DNA of 64,000 bases, from assembly GCF_904846065.1 (NCBI RefSeq), contig NZ_CAJGZV010000001.1, positions 744,001 to 808,000 on the forward strand, read 5' to 3'. This DNA comes from Psychrobacter immobilis. Its GTDB lineage: Bacteria; Pseudomonadota; Gammaproteobacteria; Pseudomonadales; Moraxellaceae. The position numbers and the translations under genes are program-made. Of this stretch, positions 37,124-47,057 are shown piece after piece. Below the pieces are notes generated by a model, which worked only from the letters and a program-made list of their open reading frames with translations, ran no database searches and was not told the origin of the DNA. How positions within the stretch are numbered: the first letter of the stretch is position 1; every line of letters begins with the position of its first letter.

Positions 37124-38398
37124 ATGAGTCATGTCGCTAATAAAGAGTTATCTACCACCGCACAAGCTATCAATACTTTTACCAATCCAGAAAGTGTGCA
37201 AGATTTTAACCAGTATCCAGATTCCCGTGGACATTTTGGTGTCCACGGTGGACGCTTTGTCTCCGAAACCTTGATGGCAGCCCTTGAGGATCTAGAAGCG
37301 CTGTATACCAAAGTTAAAGCCGATCCAGCGTTTTGGGAAGAGTATCATAATGATTTAGTCAATTATGTCGGTCGCCCAACGCCTTTGTATCACGCCAAGC
37401 GTTTGAGTGATGAGATTGGCGGCGCGCAAATTTACTTTAAACGCGAAGATTTAAACCATACTGGCGCGCATAAAGTGAATAACACCATTGGGCAAGCACT
37501 ACTGGCCAAAATGAGTGGTAAAAAACGCATCATCGCAGAGACTGGAGCAGGGCAACATGGCGTTGCGACGGCGACGATAGCTGCGCGTTTGGGCTTAGAG
37601 TGTATCGTTTATATGGGTGCTGACGATGTCGAGCGCCAAAAGATGAACGTTTATCGTATGCGCTTACTTGGTACGACAGTTGTGCCAGTGACGTCTGGCT
37701 CACGTACGCTGAAAGACGCGATGAACGAAGCGATGCGTGACTGGGTGACTAACGTAGACACGACTTATTATATTATCGGTACAGTTGCCGGTCCGCATCC
37801 TTATCCGTTATTGGTACGCGATTTCCAAGCGATTATTGGTAAAGAAGCGCGTGTTCAGCATTTACAAATGACGGGTAAATTACCAGATGCGCTCGTGGCT
37901 TGTGTGGGTGGTGGTTCGAACGCCATCGGTCTATTCTTTGACTTTTTAAACGACACGGAAGTTAAAATGTATGGCGTTGAAGCGACAGGAGATGGTATTG
38001 AAACGGGTCGTCATTCAGCGCCACTAGCTGCTGGTCGTATCGGTGTACTGCATGGTAACCGTACCTATTTGATGGCCGATGATGAAGGTCAAATTCAAGA
38101 AACGCATTCTATTTCAGCAGGTCTTGATTATCCTGGCGTTGGTCCTGAGCACAGCTTCTTAAAAGACATGAAACGTGTTGAGTATGTCGGCTGTACCGAT
38201 AAAGAATCACTAGAAGGTTTCCATGAAGTGACGCGTAAAGAAGGTATCATCCCTGCGCTTGAATCTGCTCATGCCGTTGCTTATGCCCTAAAGCTAGCTA
38301 AAACTATGACCCCTGATCAAACCATCATTGTAAATATGTCAGGTCGTGGCGATAAAGATTTGCATTCAGTGATGAAGGCGGAAGGGATTGAGCTTTAA
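37124..38398 (+). CDS. trpB: Tryptophan synthase beta chain
   Basis: 424 residues. PLP-binding Lys117 in [13 protein letters not shown]; the phosphate loop GGGSNAIG; the catalytic Glu region [13 protein letters not shown]-terminal NMSGRGDKD. It condenses indole and serine. The N-terminus is about 20 residues longer than in E. coli. Its usual partner trpA is displaced by an intervening gene. Confidence 0.97.
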   Translation: MSHVANKELSTTAQAINTFTNPESVQDFNQYPDSRGHFGVHGGRFVSETLMAALEDLEALYTKVKADPAFWEEYHNDLVNYVGRPTPLYHAKRLSDEIGGAQIYFKREDLNHTGAHKVNNTIGQALLAKMSGKKRIIAETGAGQHGVATATIAARLGLECIVYMGADDVERQKMNVYRMRLLGTTVVPVTSGSRTLKDAMNEAMRDWVTNVDTTYYIIGTVAGPHPYPLLVRDFQAIIGKEARVQHLQMTGKLPDALVACVGGGSNAIGLFFDFLNDTEVKMYGVEATGDGIETGRHSAPLAAGRIGVLHGNRTYLMADDEGQIQETHSISAGLDYPGVGPEHSFLKDMKRVEYVGCTDKESLEGFHEVTRKEGIIPALESAHAVAYALKLAKTMTPDQTIIVNMSGRGDKDLHSVMKAEGIEL

Positions 38399-38482
38399 AT
38401 TACTACAATTTTAGAGTTCCTATCATTCGAATCTACTTTAGATCTATTATTAACTTGAGAGTTATCTAATATTGAGGGTACG

Positions 38483-39193
38483 GTGAGTCATAATTTATTT
38501 GAGCTAAATAGTTTTCCAGATAAGCTAACACTTAGCCTGCCCTTGAACATTAATTCGCTACTGCCTAAAAAAGAACTAAAGTTTTTTCAAAGTGAAAAGT
38601 TTGTTGATAGTATGCAACTAGCTTTGCTCTCGGTAGTGATCGGCTTTCTTTTATATCTAGCAGAAAGGTTTTTAGGTAGTAATGATCTATTAAAGGTTAA
38701 ATCCATTTTTGTTATATGTAGTATGTTCATGTTATGGTACATATTTTCTCATTACTTAGCATTTTGTAAAGAAAAAGGCCAAAACCTACCTAGTAAACAT
38801 ATGGCAAAAAATATTGATTGGCATTTAGAACCTATCCTGTCTATTACTTCTGATGAACTAAGAATCCTCTCAAATAGTCGTTGTAAAGAGAGAGTGATAT
38901 GTTTTGATAATATAGATGAAATTGTTTATAACATTGAAAAAGATGATAGTGGTATTTCAATACTCTACAAGCCTAATGGCAGTGAAAGATTCGAGGAAAA
39001 TATTATTCCTGACTCACTTGATGGAAATGGGTTATCAGAATTTGTACTATTAAAGTCAACGCTTGGAAGTTATGTTTTAAACGATAATTCAGACAATCAT
39101 TATCAGATTCATAGAATGCAAGTAGCTTTATTATTAACTCATATACTCTATAACCGTACCGAACAGCTAGATATCGACTGGCAAGGTCATTAG
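38483..39193 (+). CDS. Unknown membrane protein between trpB and trpA
   Basis: 236 residues from a GTG start preceded by GAGGGTAC. Two membrane helices lie close together (about residues 45-62, LALLSVVIGFLLYLAERF; and 74-92, FVICSMFMLWYIFSHYLAF). A ~140-residue soluble domain follows, with a PILSITSDELRILSNSR start that resembles the layout of bacterial PH-like domains (strand-turn-strand, then ICFDNIDEIVYNIE). It is clearly more AT-rich than the flanking trp genes and has no link to tryptophan synthesis, so it looks like a later insertion into the operon. Family not recognised. Confidence 0.75.
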   Translation: MSHNLFELNSFPDKLTLSLPLNINSLLPKKELKFFQSEKFVDSMQLALLSVVIGFLLYLAERFLGSNDLLKVKSIFVICSMFMLWYIFSHYLAFCKEKGQNLPSKHMAKNIDWHLEPILSITSDELRILSNSRCKERVICFDNIDEIVYNIEKDDSGISILYKPNGSERFEENIIPDSLDGNGLSEFVLLKSTLGSYVLNDNSDNHYQIHRMQVALLLTHILYNRTEQLDIDWQGH

Positions 39194-39260
39194 TAGAGGG
39201 AATATGTGCCTTATACGATTCAATGACAATAAATTAATTTTAAAATTATAAGAGACCAAT

Positions 39261-40085
39261 ATGACCCGAATTGAAAGCACCTTTGAAACCTTAAAAGTAC
39301 AAAACAAAAAAGCCTTGATTCCTTATGTCATGGCAGGTGATCCTAATCCAAGTAACTTCGTTGGCTTGCTACATGACTTGGTTAAGCACGGTGCTGATAT
39401 GATTGAAGTAGGCTTGCCGTTCTCCGACCCGATGGCAGATGGCCCAGTCGTCGCTTTAGCAGGTGAGCGTGCATTAGCCGCAGGTACGAGTACACGTGAT
39501 GCGCTAAAAATGGTGGCAGAGTTCCGTCAGCAAGACACGCAGACGCCGATTATCCTCATGGGTTACCTCAATCCTGTTGAAATCATCGGCTATGATAACT
39601 TTGTCGCGCTATGTGAGCAGTCAGGTGTCGATGGTATTTTGATGGTTGATTTACCACCAAGCGAGGCGGGCAGTTTTACCCAGCATTTGACTGACCATGC
39701 GATGAATGAAATTTTCTTATTGTCACCAACCACTTTACCTGAGCGCCGTGAGCAAGTATTGACCCATTGCGGTGGTTATATTTATTATGTGTCATTAAAA
39801 GGCGTGACGGGTTCGGCAACGCTTGATACTGATGATGTTGCGACTCAAGTGCAAGCGATTAAAGCAGCGACTGATTTGCCAGTATGTGTGGGTTTTGGTA
39901 TTCGTGATGCAACGTCTGCTAAAGCGATTGGAGCGCATGCGGATGGTATTATTGTCGGTAGTGCCTTGGTGCAGAATTTTGCTGATATAGATGCCAATGA
40001 TAGCACTGCGGTTGCCGCCGCTCAGCAAAAAATCATGGCAAAAATGGATGAGCTACGTGGTGCACTTGATAGTTTGAGAGCCTGA
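39261..40085 (+). CDS. trpA: Tryptophan synthase alpha chain
   Basis: 274 residues, TIM barrel that splits indole-3-glycerol phosphate. Catalytic residues are at the standard positions: Glu49 (IEVGLPFSDP) and Asp60 (MADGP). The phosphate loop CVGFGIRDA and GIIVGSALVQ are also present. It acts in complex with TrpB. It starts with AGAGACC ahead of the ATG. Confidence 0.97.
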   Translation: MTRIESTFETLKVQNKKALIPYVMAGDPNPSNFVGLLHDLVKHGADMIEVGLPFSDPMADGPVVALAGERALAAGTSTRDALKMVAEFRQQDTQTPIILMGYLNPVEIIGYDNFVALCEQSGVDGILMVDLPPSEAGSFTQHLTDHAMNEIFLLSPTTLPERREQVLTHCGGYIYYVSLKGVTGSATLDTDDVATQVQAIKAATDLPVCVGFGIRDATSAKAIGAHADGIIVGSALVQNFADIDANDSTAVAAAQQKIMAKMDELRGALDSLRA

Positions 40086-40175
40086 GTTAAATAAAGTTAA
40101 ATTATCGTCACTTAAATCGTCATGGCAATATGAATAACAATGTTTATAAAGACAGGGTTAAATGACTTTGCTAAA

Positions 40176-40199
40176 GTTAGTTTACGTGTGTAAACTAAC
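40176..40199. other. Perfect hairpin between trpA and accD
   Basis: Arms GTTAGTTTAC and GTAAACTAAC (10 bp, no mismatch) with loop GTGT, without a T tract. It could be an operator (dyad) or an RNA stem. Two direct copies of TTATAACTGCG follow within 70 bases. Confidence 0.55.
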
Positions 40200-40324
40200 A
40201 TCACATATAAATTGTTACAGTTTCACGTAAGCGTGCCTTATAACTGCGCTTTATAACTGCGAAAGTTATGAGAATATGTGACGATTAAACTGATCCTTAT
40301 AAATCGATTCTTAGGGACAAGCGC

Positions 40325-41317
40325 ATGAGCCAGCTTGTCGATAAGCCTTTGATAATGGCGAATAATATGAATGATACGATAACAAAACCTGATATGATGA
40401 CTCTGAACCATACTGAAAAAAGCAACGCTGAGCCGAACGGTAATACTGCTGGGCAATCGTGGTTTAATCGCCCGATACCGGGTATTAAGCAGCAACTGAC
40501 GGCAGCTTTGACAGCAGTAGAGACGGAACCGTCAACCAAGTGCAATAATTGTCATTCGATGATTACCAACACGGCGCTGATTTTTAATTGCTATGTTTGC
40601 CCGCATTGCGATCATCATTTGCCGATGAGTGCCCGCGAGCGCTTAAACTGGTTGCTCGATCAAGTAGAAGGTGAGCTAGGACAGCAGTTCACTGCCAAAG
40701 ATCCATTGAGCTTTGTGGATAGTAAGCCGTATCCGCAGCGCATGACGGAAGCACAGGACAAAACCGGCGAGTCTGAGGCGCTGATTGTGATGTACGGTAA
40801 ATTGCGCAATCTTGATGTGGTGACTTGTGCCTTTGATTTCCGCTTTATGGGCGGTTCTATGGGGTCAGTGGTTGGCGATCGTTTTGTCCAAGCAGCTGAG
40901 AAAGCACTGGCAGACAAAGTGCCTTTAGTTTGCTTTGCTGCCTCTGGCGGTGCACGTATGCAAGAAGGCTTGCTGTCTTTGATGCAAATGGCTCGTACTG
41001 CCGCAGCGATTGAGCGCTTAAGAATTGCTGGCGTGCCGTATATCGTGATCTTGACCAATCCTGTTTATGGCGGTGTGACTGCGTCGCTCGCTATGTTAGG
41101 TGATATTCATTTAGCAGAACCAAAAGCCATGATCGGCTTTGCAGGCAAGCGCGTGATTGAGCAAACGGTTCGTGAGACGCTAGAAGAGCCGTTCCAGCGT
41201 GCCGAGTTCTTGTTAGAGCACGGTGTGGTCGATGAAGTGGTGCATCGTCATCAAATGATTGATACCATTTATCGTCTGCTGGCAAAGTTAAGCCGCATGC
41301 CTAATGTTGATGCCTAA
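40325..41317 (+). CDS. accD: Acetyl-CoA carboxylase carboxyltransferase beta subunit
   Basis: 330 residues. N-terminal zinc ribbon CNNCHSMITNTALIFNCYVC plus PHC near residues 73-95, then the carboxyltransferase core with GGSMGSVVGDRF, ASGGARMQEG and NPVYGGVTASLAMLGD. It transfers the carboxyl group from biotin to acetyl-CoA with AccA, in fatty-acid synthesis. The ~70-residue stretch before the zinc ribbon is longer than in E. coli and rich in Asn and Thr. An ATG further in (e.g. 40355 or 40367) may be the true start. Confidence 0.96.
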   Translation: MSQLVDKPLIMANNMNDTITKPDMMTLNHTEKSNAEPNGNTAGQSWFNRPIPGIKQQLTAALTAVETEPSTKCNNCHSMITNTALIFNCYVCPHCDHHLPMSARERLNWLLDQVEGELGQQFTAKDPLSFVDSKPYPQRMTEAQDKTGESEALIVMYGKLRNLDVVTCAFDFRFMGGSMGSVVGDRFVQAAEKALADKVPLVCFAASGGARMQEGLLSLMQMARTAAAIERLRIAGVPYIVILTNPVYGGVTASLAMLGDIHLAEPKAMIGFAGKRVIEQTVRETLEEPFQRAEFLLEHGVVDEVVHRHQMIDTIYRLLAKLSRMPNVDA

Positions 41318-41551
41318 CTTGCTCATCGGCTTGACTAATGGATAACTGAGTTTAATATTCCGCATGACTTATGCTTAGTAGCATGCTAAATTTTGCTGAC
41401 TAAGTAAGATCAATCAATAGCATTTATCGTCAACAGCGGTAAATGCTATTTTTGCTTTTTGGGCAGGTAGTTATATACTGTCTCTACTTTCTTAATGAAT
41501 GCTTTCTCATTGACCATTTTTTATTCAAATATTTCAATATAGGCTGTGTCC

Positions 41552-42955
41552 ATGTCCGACTCTCTACTTTTTAACCCTAACACTCCCAACAAGCATTCTA
41601 GCTTGACCGAATGGCTCGATTATATGCAGCAGATTCATGTATCGGCAATAGATATGGGGTTGTCGCGAGTTCTGCCAGTTGCCGAGGCGTTAGGCGTGGT
41701 ACAGTCAGCCAAAGATGATGCTTATGTATTCACGGTGGCAGGCACCAATGGTAAAGGCTCAACGACGGCTGTCATCGCGCAGATGTGCCAAGCAGCAGGT
41801 TATAAAACGGCTCTGTATCAATCACCGCATCTAAGTGTATTTAATGAGCGCGTGCGTATTAATGGCGAGATGGTCAGTGACGAGACATTAATTGATGCCT
41901 TTAGCAAGGTAGAAGCAGCGCGATTAGCGTGTGAGCTGACCTTGTCATTTTTTGAGATGACCACACTTGCCGCATTATTAATATTTGCCGAAGCGGACTG
42001 CGATGTTTGGGTGTTAGAAGTAGGGCTGGGTGGGCGCTTAGATGTGGTCAATATCATTGATCCTGATATGGCAGTGATTACCAATATCGCTATCGATCAT
42101 GTCGATTGGCTGGGTGACAATGTCGAAGATATTGGCCGTGAGAAAGCAGGTATCTTACGTGATGGTATTAGCGTGGTTTATGGTGCTACCGCGATGCCAG
42201 TCAGTGTGCAGCAAGCGATTGATAAGCATCAAGCAACTTGTTATCAAGTTGGGCAAGACTTTGATTATCGTGAAGTGGATGCAAGCGCTTGGCAATATAG
42301 CAATGCTGCTGTCACCATGCAATTACCGCGCCCAGCTCTATCATTGACCAATACTGCCACTGCGTTATCAGCAGTGCTCGCAAGTTCGTTAAATGTCGAT
42401 AGCACTGCTATCGAGCAGGCGCTGCAAACGGTTAGGCTCGCTGGTCGCTTTGATTATCGTGAGACCCACAATCGCCATTGGCTGTTTGATGTCGCGCATA
42501 ACGAGCAAGGCGTTGAGTTTTTATTGGCGCAACTATTACCGCTTTGGCAACAGCATTTAGCCAATCAAAATAGCTCTGAGGCTCTCAATCACAGCAGTAA
42601 TCCAAATAGTAGCCGAAAAAATCAAACTACAGGAAAACCTGCCAGCATTAAAATGCTGTTTTCTATGTTGGGTGATAAAGATATCAATAAAGTCGTGCAG
42701 CATTTGACGATAGCGGGCTTACCGATTAGCGATTGGTTTGTCGCTGAGATTGATTATCCACGTGCTGCGAGCACTGAGCACTTGCAAGGTATCCTATCAA
42801 GCTATGTCGACAATGCTCAAATACACGAATTTAAACGTTTATCAGAAGCGACCGATGCAGCTATCAATGCCAGTCAGCCGCAAGACCTTATCGTAGTATG
42901 TGGCTCCTTTCATACGATCGGCGAGGCACTGGCCGCACTGGCGGTTGATAATTAA
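41552..42955 (+). CDS. folC: Bifunctional folylpolyglutamate/dihydrofolate synthase
   Basis: 467 residues from the ATG at 41552, chosen over an in-frame GTG at 41546 because AGG lies eight bases upstream. Mur-ligase fold: P-loop TVAGTNGKGSTTAV, then a SPHLSVFNERVRING segment, WVLEVGLGGRLDVVN, and ITNIAIDHVDWLG. The C-terminal domain includes FDVAHNEQGVEFL and a Ser/Asn-rich insertion (about residues 340-370). It adds glutamate to folates. Followed by the LysM/SPOR gene, as in related genomes. Confidence 0.96.
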   Translation: MSDSLLFNPNTPNKHSSLTEWLDYMQQIHVSAIDMGLSRVLPVAEALGVVQSAKDDAYVFTVAGTNGKGSTTAVIAQMCQAAGYKTALYQSPHLSVFNERVRINGEMVSDETLIDAFSKVEAARLACELTLSFFEMTTLAALLIFAEADCDVWVLEVGLGGRLDVVNIIDPDMAVITNIAIDHVDWLGDNVEDIGREKAGILRDGISVVYGATAMPVSVQQAIDKHQATCYQVGQDFDYREVDASAWQYSNAAVTMQLPRPALSLTNTATALSAVLASSLNVDSTAIEQALQTVRLAGRFDYRETHNRHWLFDVAHNEQGVEFLLAQLLPLWQQHLANQNSSEALNHSSNPNSSRKNQTTGKPASIKMLFSMLGDKDINKVVQHLTIAGLPISDWFVAEIDYPRAASTEHLQGILSSYVDNAQIHEFKRLSEATDAAINASQPQDLIVVCGSFHTIGEALAALAVDN

Positions 42956-43213
42956 CATTAAAATGGTGCTTATTTAATGTTAATCTTAGCAGTAGCATGA
43001 TGGCAGACAGTATGAAAAATATGCTTTATAATCAAAGTGATTTGGCAAGTTGCTCTATAATGGCATTAAACGCTTGGCATAACATTTAAAAACGGATGGA
43101 CGCAACTGGTGGCAATGACACCTCTCAAGGCTATTAAAACTATCTAAACACAGTTTTGAGACGGCAGTTGCGCCGCTCAATCAACCTTATTACCAACTAA
43201 GAGACGTAAACGG

Positions 43214-44410
43214 ATGAACTTTTCGAGACAAGCCTTATTGGGCATTGGGATGATTATCGGCGGTAGCGTAATGCTATACGCCATGGTGCAACAGATTGGT
43301 GATAGTAATGAACCACAACCAGCGTCAGCAATAGTAGATAAGCCAAGCCCTGAGCAAGAGTCTCCTCAGCCGCTGACGACGGATATCGAGACTGAAAAAC
43401 GTATCTTGGCAGAAAAACAAAAAGAGCGCGCTGCTCGTGTTGCTGAACAAGAAAAACGTGCCCAGCAGTTCTTAACTGAACAAGAAGCCGCTGAGGCGGA
43501 AGCATTGGCAAAAGCCCGTGCAGAAAGTCAGCAGTACATGGCCAGTAGTGCAGCAGCTGCTGAAGAGAGTGATAAATCCAAATCCGATGCGGAAAAAGAT
43601 GCCACTACAATGCCAATAAAAAAGACTAGCGCTGCTGCGTCAGCTGAAAGTGAGACAAACACTGGCAACCAGCAAAAAGCTGCCCAAGCGCAACAAGAAG
43701 CTCAAAGGCAAGCGGCGATTAAAGAGCAGGCTGCCGCAAAGAAACTAGCAGACAGTAAAAAAGAAGCGGAAGCAAAAAGACAAGCGGATGCTAAGAAACA
43801 AGCGCAAGCTGCGGCTGAGAAAAAACAAGCGGCAGCAGCAGCGGCTAAAAATGAGCCACCAAAATCGCCTTCTGATTATCAAGTCAAAAGAGGAGATGGG
43901 CTGATTAAACTGGCACGGCAGTACAATATGCCAGTAGAAGTATTGGCACAAGCGAACGATCTGTCACCGTCGACATCGCTGCAACTGGGTCAAAACATCA
44001 CCATTCCATCACGTAAGCAAGTGGAGCGATTAGCACGTGAAGCGGCAGCGGCTGAGCAGGCACGTGAAGACAAGCGTCAGAAAGAAGAGGCTTTAGCCAA
44101 AAAATCAGCGGATGCTAAGCGTGAAGCACAGCAGAAACTCAGTGAAGCCCGTAAAGAAGTCAAAGAAACCGACGCCAAAGGCAGCTTTGGGGTGCAAGTA
44201 GCATTGGCAAACGATCAAGCCAAAGCAGATGAGCTGGCAAAGAAATTTAAATCTGCAGGCTACCAAGTTAAGACCAGCCCTACCAGCCGCGGGGTTCGCG
44301 TCATCGTCGGTCCTGAGCGAGGCAAAGTGGCAGCGTTAGCGTTAAAAGATAAAATTAATAGCGATCCCAAGGTCAATACGACCAGTGCTTGGGTTTTATA
44401 CTGGCGCTAA
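43214..44410 (+). CDS. LysM and SPOR domain cell-wall protein
   Basis: 398 residues. N-terminal membrane helix (LLGIGMIIGGSVMLYAMV, about residues 8-26), a long Ala/Lys/Glu/Gln-rich coiled-coil region (about 45-220), and one LysM domain (YQVKRGDGLIKLARQYNMP to QNITIPS, about 227-272). A second charged helix and a C-terminal SPOR domain (FGVQVALANDQ to WVLYWR, about 326-398) follow. SPOR binds denuded peptidoglycan at the septum, so a role in division or wall turnover is likely. It occupies the position of dedD behind folC. The LysM insertion in the middle is unlike E. coli DedD. Confidence 0.88.
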   Translation: MNFSRQALLGIGMIIGGSVMLYAMVQQIGDSNEPQPASAIVDKPSPEQESPQPLTTDIETEKRILAEKQKERAARVAEQEKRAQQFLTEQEAAEAEALAKARAESQQYMASSAAAAEESDKSKSDAEKDATTMPIKKTSAAASAESETNTGNQQKAAQAQQEAQRQAAIKEQAAAKKLADSKKEAEAKRQADAKKQAQAAAEKKQAAAAAAKNEPPKSPSDYQVKRGDGLIKLARQYNMPVEVLAQANDLSPSTSLQLGQNITIPSRKQVERLAREAAAAEQAREDKRQKEEALAKKSADAKREAQQKLSEARKEVKETDAKGSFGVQVALANDQAKADELAKKFKSAGYQVKTSPTSRGVRVIVGPERGKVAALALKDKINSDPKVNTTSAWVLYWR

Positions 44411-44504
44411 AATAGCATTAAAATCACGATAATCGGATGACTGTTATTGCTAAATAAACAGCAGAGTCTTTGTTAGATTTTATTGTTTTATCTGAGTTTT
44501 ATTC

Positions 44505-44533
44505 AAACACGACATTTATTGTCGTGTTTTTTG
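44505..44533 (+). terminator. Terminator after the SPOR gene
   Basis: Perfect 9-bp stem AACACGACA/TGTCGTGTT with loop TTTAT and a following T run (TTTTTTGTTTT). Confidence 0.85.
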
Positions 44534-44708
44534 TTTTAGTGTTTGCTGATTGGCGTAAGCTTAGCTACGATGTGCGCCGATTGCCCCTGATTTTTTCTGT
44601 ATAACGGGTCAGCCTATAAGGGCTGCCCTGTCGCAGTTGAGTATGTATGTCACTTTATGGAAGTCGTCATACATATTTGGCTGCCTTAATCATGTATAAG
44701 GTAAAACC

Positions 44709-45239
44709 ATGTCATTTGGTGTTATATTTTTAATATTGGCCGTTGGGTTTTTAGGGCTGATTACCGTACCAAAGCTGTTGAAAAGCCCTCCAGTTGTTGA
44801 GCCTGATCCAAAGCCAGTACGCGGTGATGAGTTGGCTATTTGGCCGTTTGCGCCGATGCCGATTATGACGGATACGGAAGTCATTTTCTTTAATAAGCTA
44901 AAAAGTGCGTTGCCGGAGTATCATATTTTCGTTCAAGTTCAACTGTCACGCATTATCGAAGGCAATAGCAGTGAGGCGTCCGAGCGTAGCTTTTGGTTCA
45001 ATCGTATCTGTCGTCAAAGCGTCGATTATGTGATTGTGGATATTGATGCGCAGACCACGCTGGTTGCTATCGAGCTTGATGATTGGACACACACGAGTAA
45101 AGCGCGTCAAAAGGCGGATGACAAAAAAGACAAAGCCCTTGCTAGTGCCGGTATTGCTATTGTGCGCTTTCACGCTGAGCGCATGCCAAGCGCAGATATG
45201 CTCAGGTACGAGCTGATGCAAGTGATTGAAAATTATTGA
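44709..45239 (+). CDS. DUF2726 membrane-anchored nuclease-like protein
   Basis: 176 residues. An N-terminal membrane helix (VIFLILAVGFLGLITVP) is followed by a DUF2726 domain: ETEVIFF-like DTEVIFFNKLKSALPEYHIFVQV, RQSVDYVIVDIDAQTTLVAIELDD and KDKALASAGIAIVRF. The VDYVIVD...AIELDD layout resembles the PD-(D/E)XK nuclease fold, but the usual Lys after the Glu is not seen (ELDDWTHT), so catalysis is doubtful. An AAGG ribosome binding site lies 7 bases before the ATG. Confidence 0.85.
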   Translation: MSFGVIFLILAVGFLGLITVPKLLKSPPVVEPDPKPVRGDELAIWPFAPMPIMTDTEVIFFNKLKSALPEYHIFVQVQLSRIIEGNSSEASERSFWFNRICRQSVDYVIVDIDAQTTLVAIELDDWTHTSKARQKADDKKDKALASAGIAIVRFHAERMPSADMLRYELMQVIENY

Positions 45240-45482
45240 TAAAGTATCTTTAGCAGGCAGTCAAGATTAGTCGCAACAACGGCATTTATTTTTTTGTGTA
45301 ACATTGCTGTTATATCCGTTTACTTTATAGATAAGTTACTTAAATAAGAGTATTATTATTTTAAAGCAAACTTAAGTTTTCTAAATTAAGAGGCGCTTTT
45401 GTGAATTAAGGCATTATTTGCTTAATTAGATAAAGATTTTGGTGCTTCTAGTTTTTAAAATTACTTTATAAAGGACTGTGTT

Positions 45483-46940
45483 ATGAAATTTTTTAAATTG
45501 AGCGCATTAGCGTTAGCCAGCACGTTAGCGTTAGCAGGCTGTGGTGATGACAATAATAATAGCTCTTCCGGTAATGGTACTAATACGCCTGATGTGCCAG
45601 TTAAGCCGCCTGTCGATAATAGTTTGTCTGAGATCGAGCAAGCGAAAGAGATGATTCGTACCGCCAAGTTATTTGTCAGTGACAATAAAGCGGTTACAGA
45701 TGCTTACGAAGATGTAAGTGATATCCTTACAGAAAAGCAAGATACGCGACTTGGTTATACCTTCGATATCCCAAGTGATCTAAAATACTATATGGAAGAG
45801 AATGATGTGTCACAGCTCACGGCAGCTGATATCTTAGCATTAGCCAATGATGCAAAATTTGAGGTCGCATTAGGCAATATCACTTTAACGCCCGAAAATG
45901 GTTTTGTCGCAACGCTAAGTACTGACGGTAAGTTTACCTTGAATGGTACAACCAAAGTAGATGTTGAAGAATACGATTATGTGTATAACCCACAAACAGG
46001 TTTGTACGGATCTGTTGTCGTCAATCAAGACAGTTTTAAGGTAGCATTTGATGGCTTTGAAGATGCGTTAAGCTCAAACACCAGTACAGATAACTTTAAC
46101 GGCAGCTTGGGTTTCAAGAGTATTAAAATTGGCACTGGCACTGATATCGTTGCCCTCAGCTCAAATACTAAAGGCGCAACAGTCAGTGGTCAATTCAGTG
46201 ATAAAGTCGTGGTCAATGATGAGTTTGATATCAATGATGCAAATAGAGAAGGCATCACACTAGAAAAGGCGGTCATCAAATTAAGCAGCCTGAAGTTGAC
46301 GGCTAATGATAGCGTGATTGAAGCAAAAGATTTTGAATTTGCCGCACTGGATGTCAGCAGAAAGCTAGCAGATAACAGTCTGGTGGTTAGAACTATCCCT
46401 TATAAGTTTGCTATAACGGGCAAGATGACCAAGCAAAAACCGATGACTGATGTAGAGATTACACTGAACGCGACTGCCAATGACGCTGATATAAAGAAAT
46501 TTATCATAATCGATGAAGTCGGTGATATCGAAGAAGCCGCCAATAAATACGTAGGTATGGAAATAGTATTGGCGATTAAGGGCAAGGTAACGAAAGAGAG
46601 CACAACGACGATTCCACTTGATTTCCAAGCCAATCTTAAACGTACTGCTCGTAATGTTATTGAGCTACAAGGTCTGACTGCTAGCGTAGAGGGTAAGAAG
46701 CTATTTGTAACAGGTAAGTCAAGCTTAGATAATAACTATGATGTGGTTAGCACCCAGTTTACCGTTGAGCAAAATAAAGCATCGATCAAGTTAAATGTCG
46801 ATGCCAATGGTGATTTTATCAAAGATAAAATGGGTAAGCTTGGCGATATCATGGTTAACGGTAAAGACTACGGTGATTTGATGGATAATGATGGCAAAGT
46901 TACTGCCAAATTTACTGATGACAGTTTAATTATTCTATAA
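45483..46940 (+). CDS. Lipoprotein of unknown function
   Basis: 485 residues. Signal peptide with lipobox LAGC at about residues 17-20, an Asn/Ser/Gly and Pro/Val linker, then a large domain with many alternating strands and Asp/Lys/Asn-rich turns. Strand-like segments such as NGFVATLSTDGKFTLNGT and YGSVVVNQDSFKVAFDG suggest a beta-rich repeat fold. The C-terminus carries MVNGKDYGDLMDNDGKV. No family recognised. Probably an outer-membrane lipoprotein. The next gene encodes a likely barrel protein, and the two may be functionally linked. Confidence 0.75.
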   Translation: MKFFKLSALALASTLALAGCGDDNNNSSSGNGTNTPDVPVKPPVDNSLSEIEQAKEMIRTAKLFVSDNKAVTDAYEDVSDILTEKQDTRLGYTFDIPSDLKYYMEENDVSQLTAADILALANDAKFEVALGNITLTPENGFVATLSTDGKFTLNGTTKVDVEEYDYVYNPQTGLYGSVVVNQDSFKVAFDGFEDALSSNTSTDNFNGSLGFKSIKIGTGTDIVALSSNTKGATVSGQFSDKVVVNDEFDINDANREGITLEKAVIKLSSLKLTANDSVIEAKDFEFAALDVSRKLADNSLVVRTIPYKFAITGKMTKQKPMTDVEITLNATANDADIKKFIIIDEVGDIEEAANKYVGMEIVLAIKGKVTKESTTTIPLDFQANLKRTARNVIELQGLTASVEGKKLFVTGKSSLDNNYDVVSTQFTVEQNKASIKLNVDANGDFIKDKMGKLGDIMVNGKDYGDLMDNDGKVTAKFTDDSLIIL

Positions 46941-47000
46941 TCAAATCATGTGTCACATCGACTCTCAACCGTTGTTAGTAGCGATTGAGGTATAGCAACA

Positions 47001-47030
47001 AAAAAAGAGACAGATTACTGTCTCTTTTTT
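47001..47030 (+). terminator. Terminator between the lipoprotein and barrel genes
   Basis: Perfect stem AAAAAAGAGACAG/CTGTCTCTTTTTT with a short loop; strong A/T tracts on both sides. Confidence 0.85.
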
Positions 47031-47057
47031 ATGCTCTCTAATAAACGTGAGAAATTT

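Noticed and set aside
47031..47057. ATG at 47031 as start of the barrel protein
   Set aside because: It sits directly on the T tract of the preceding terminator; the ATG at 47058 gives a normal signal peptide.
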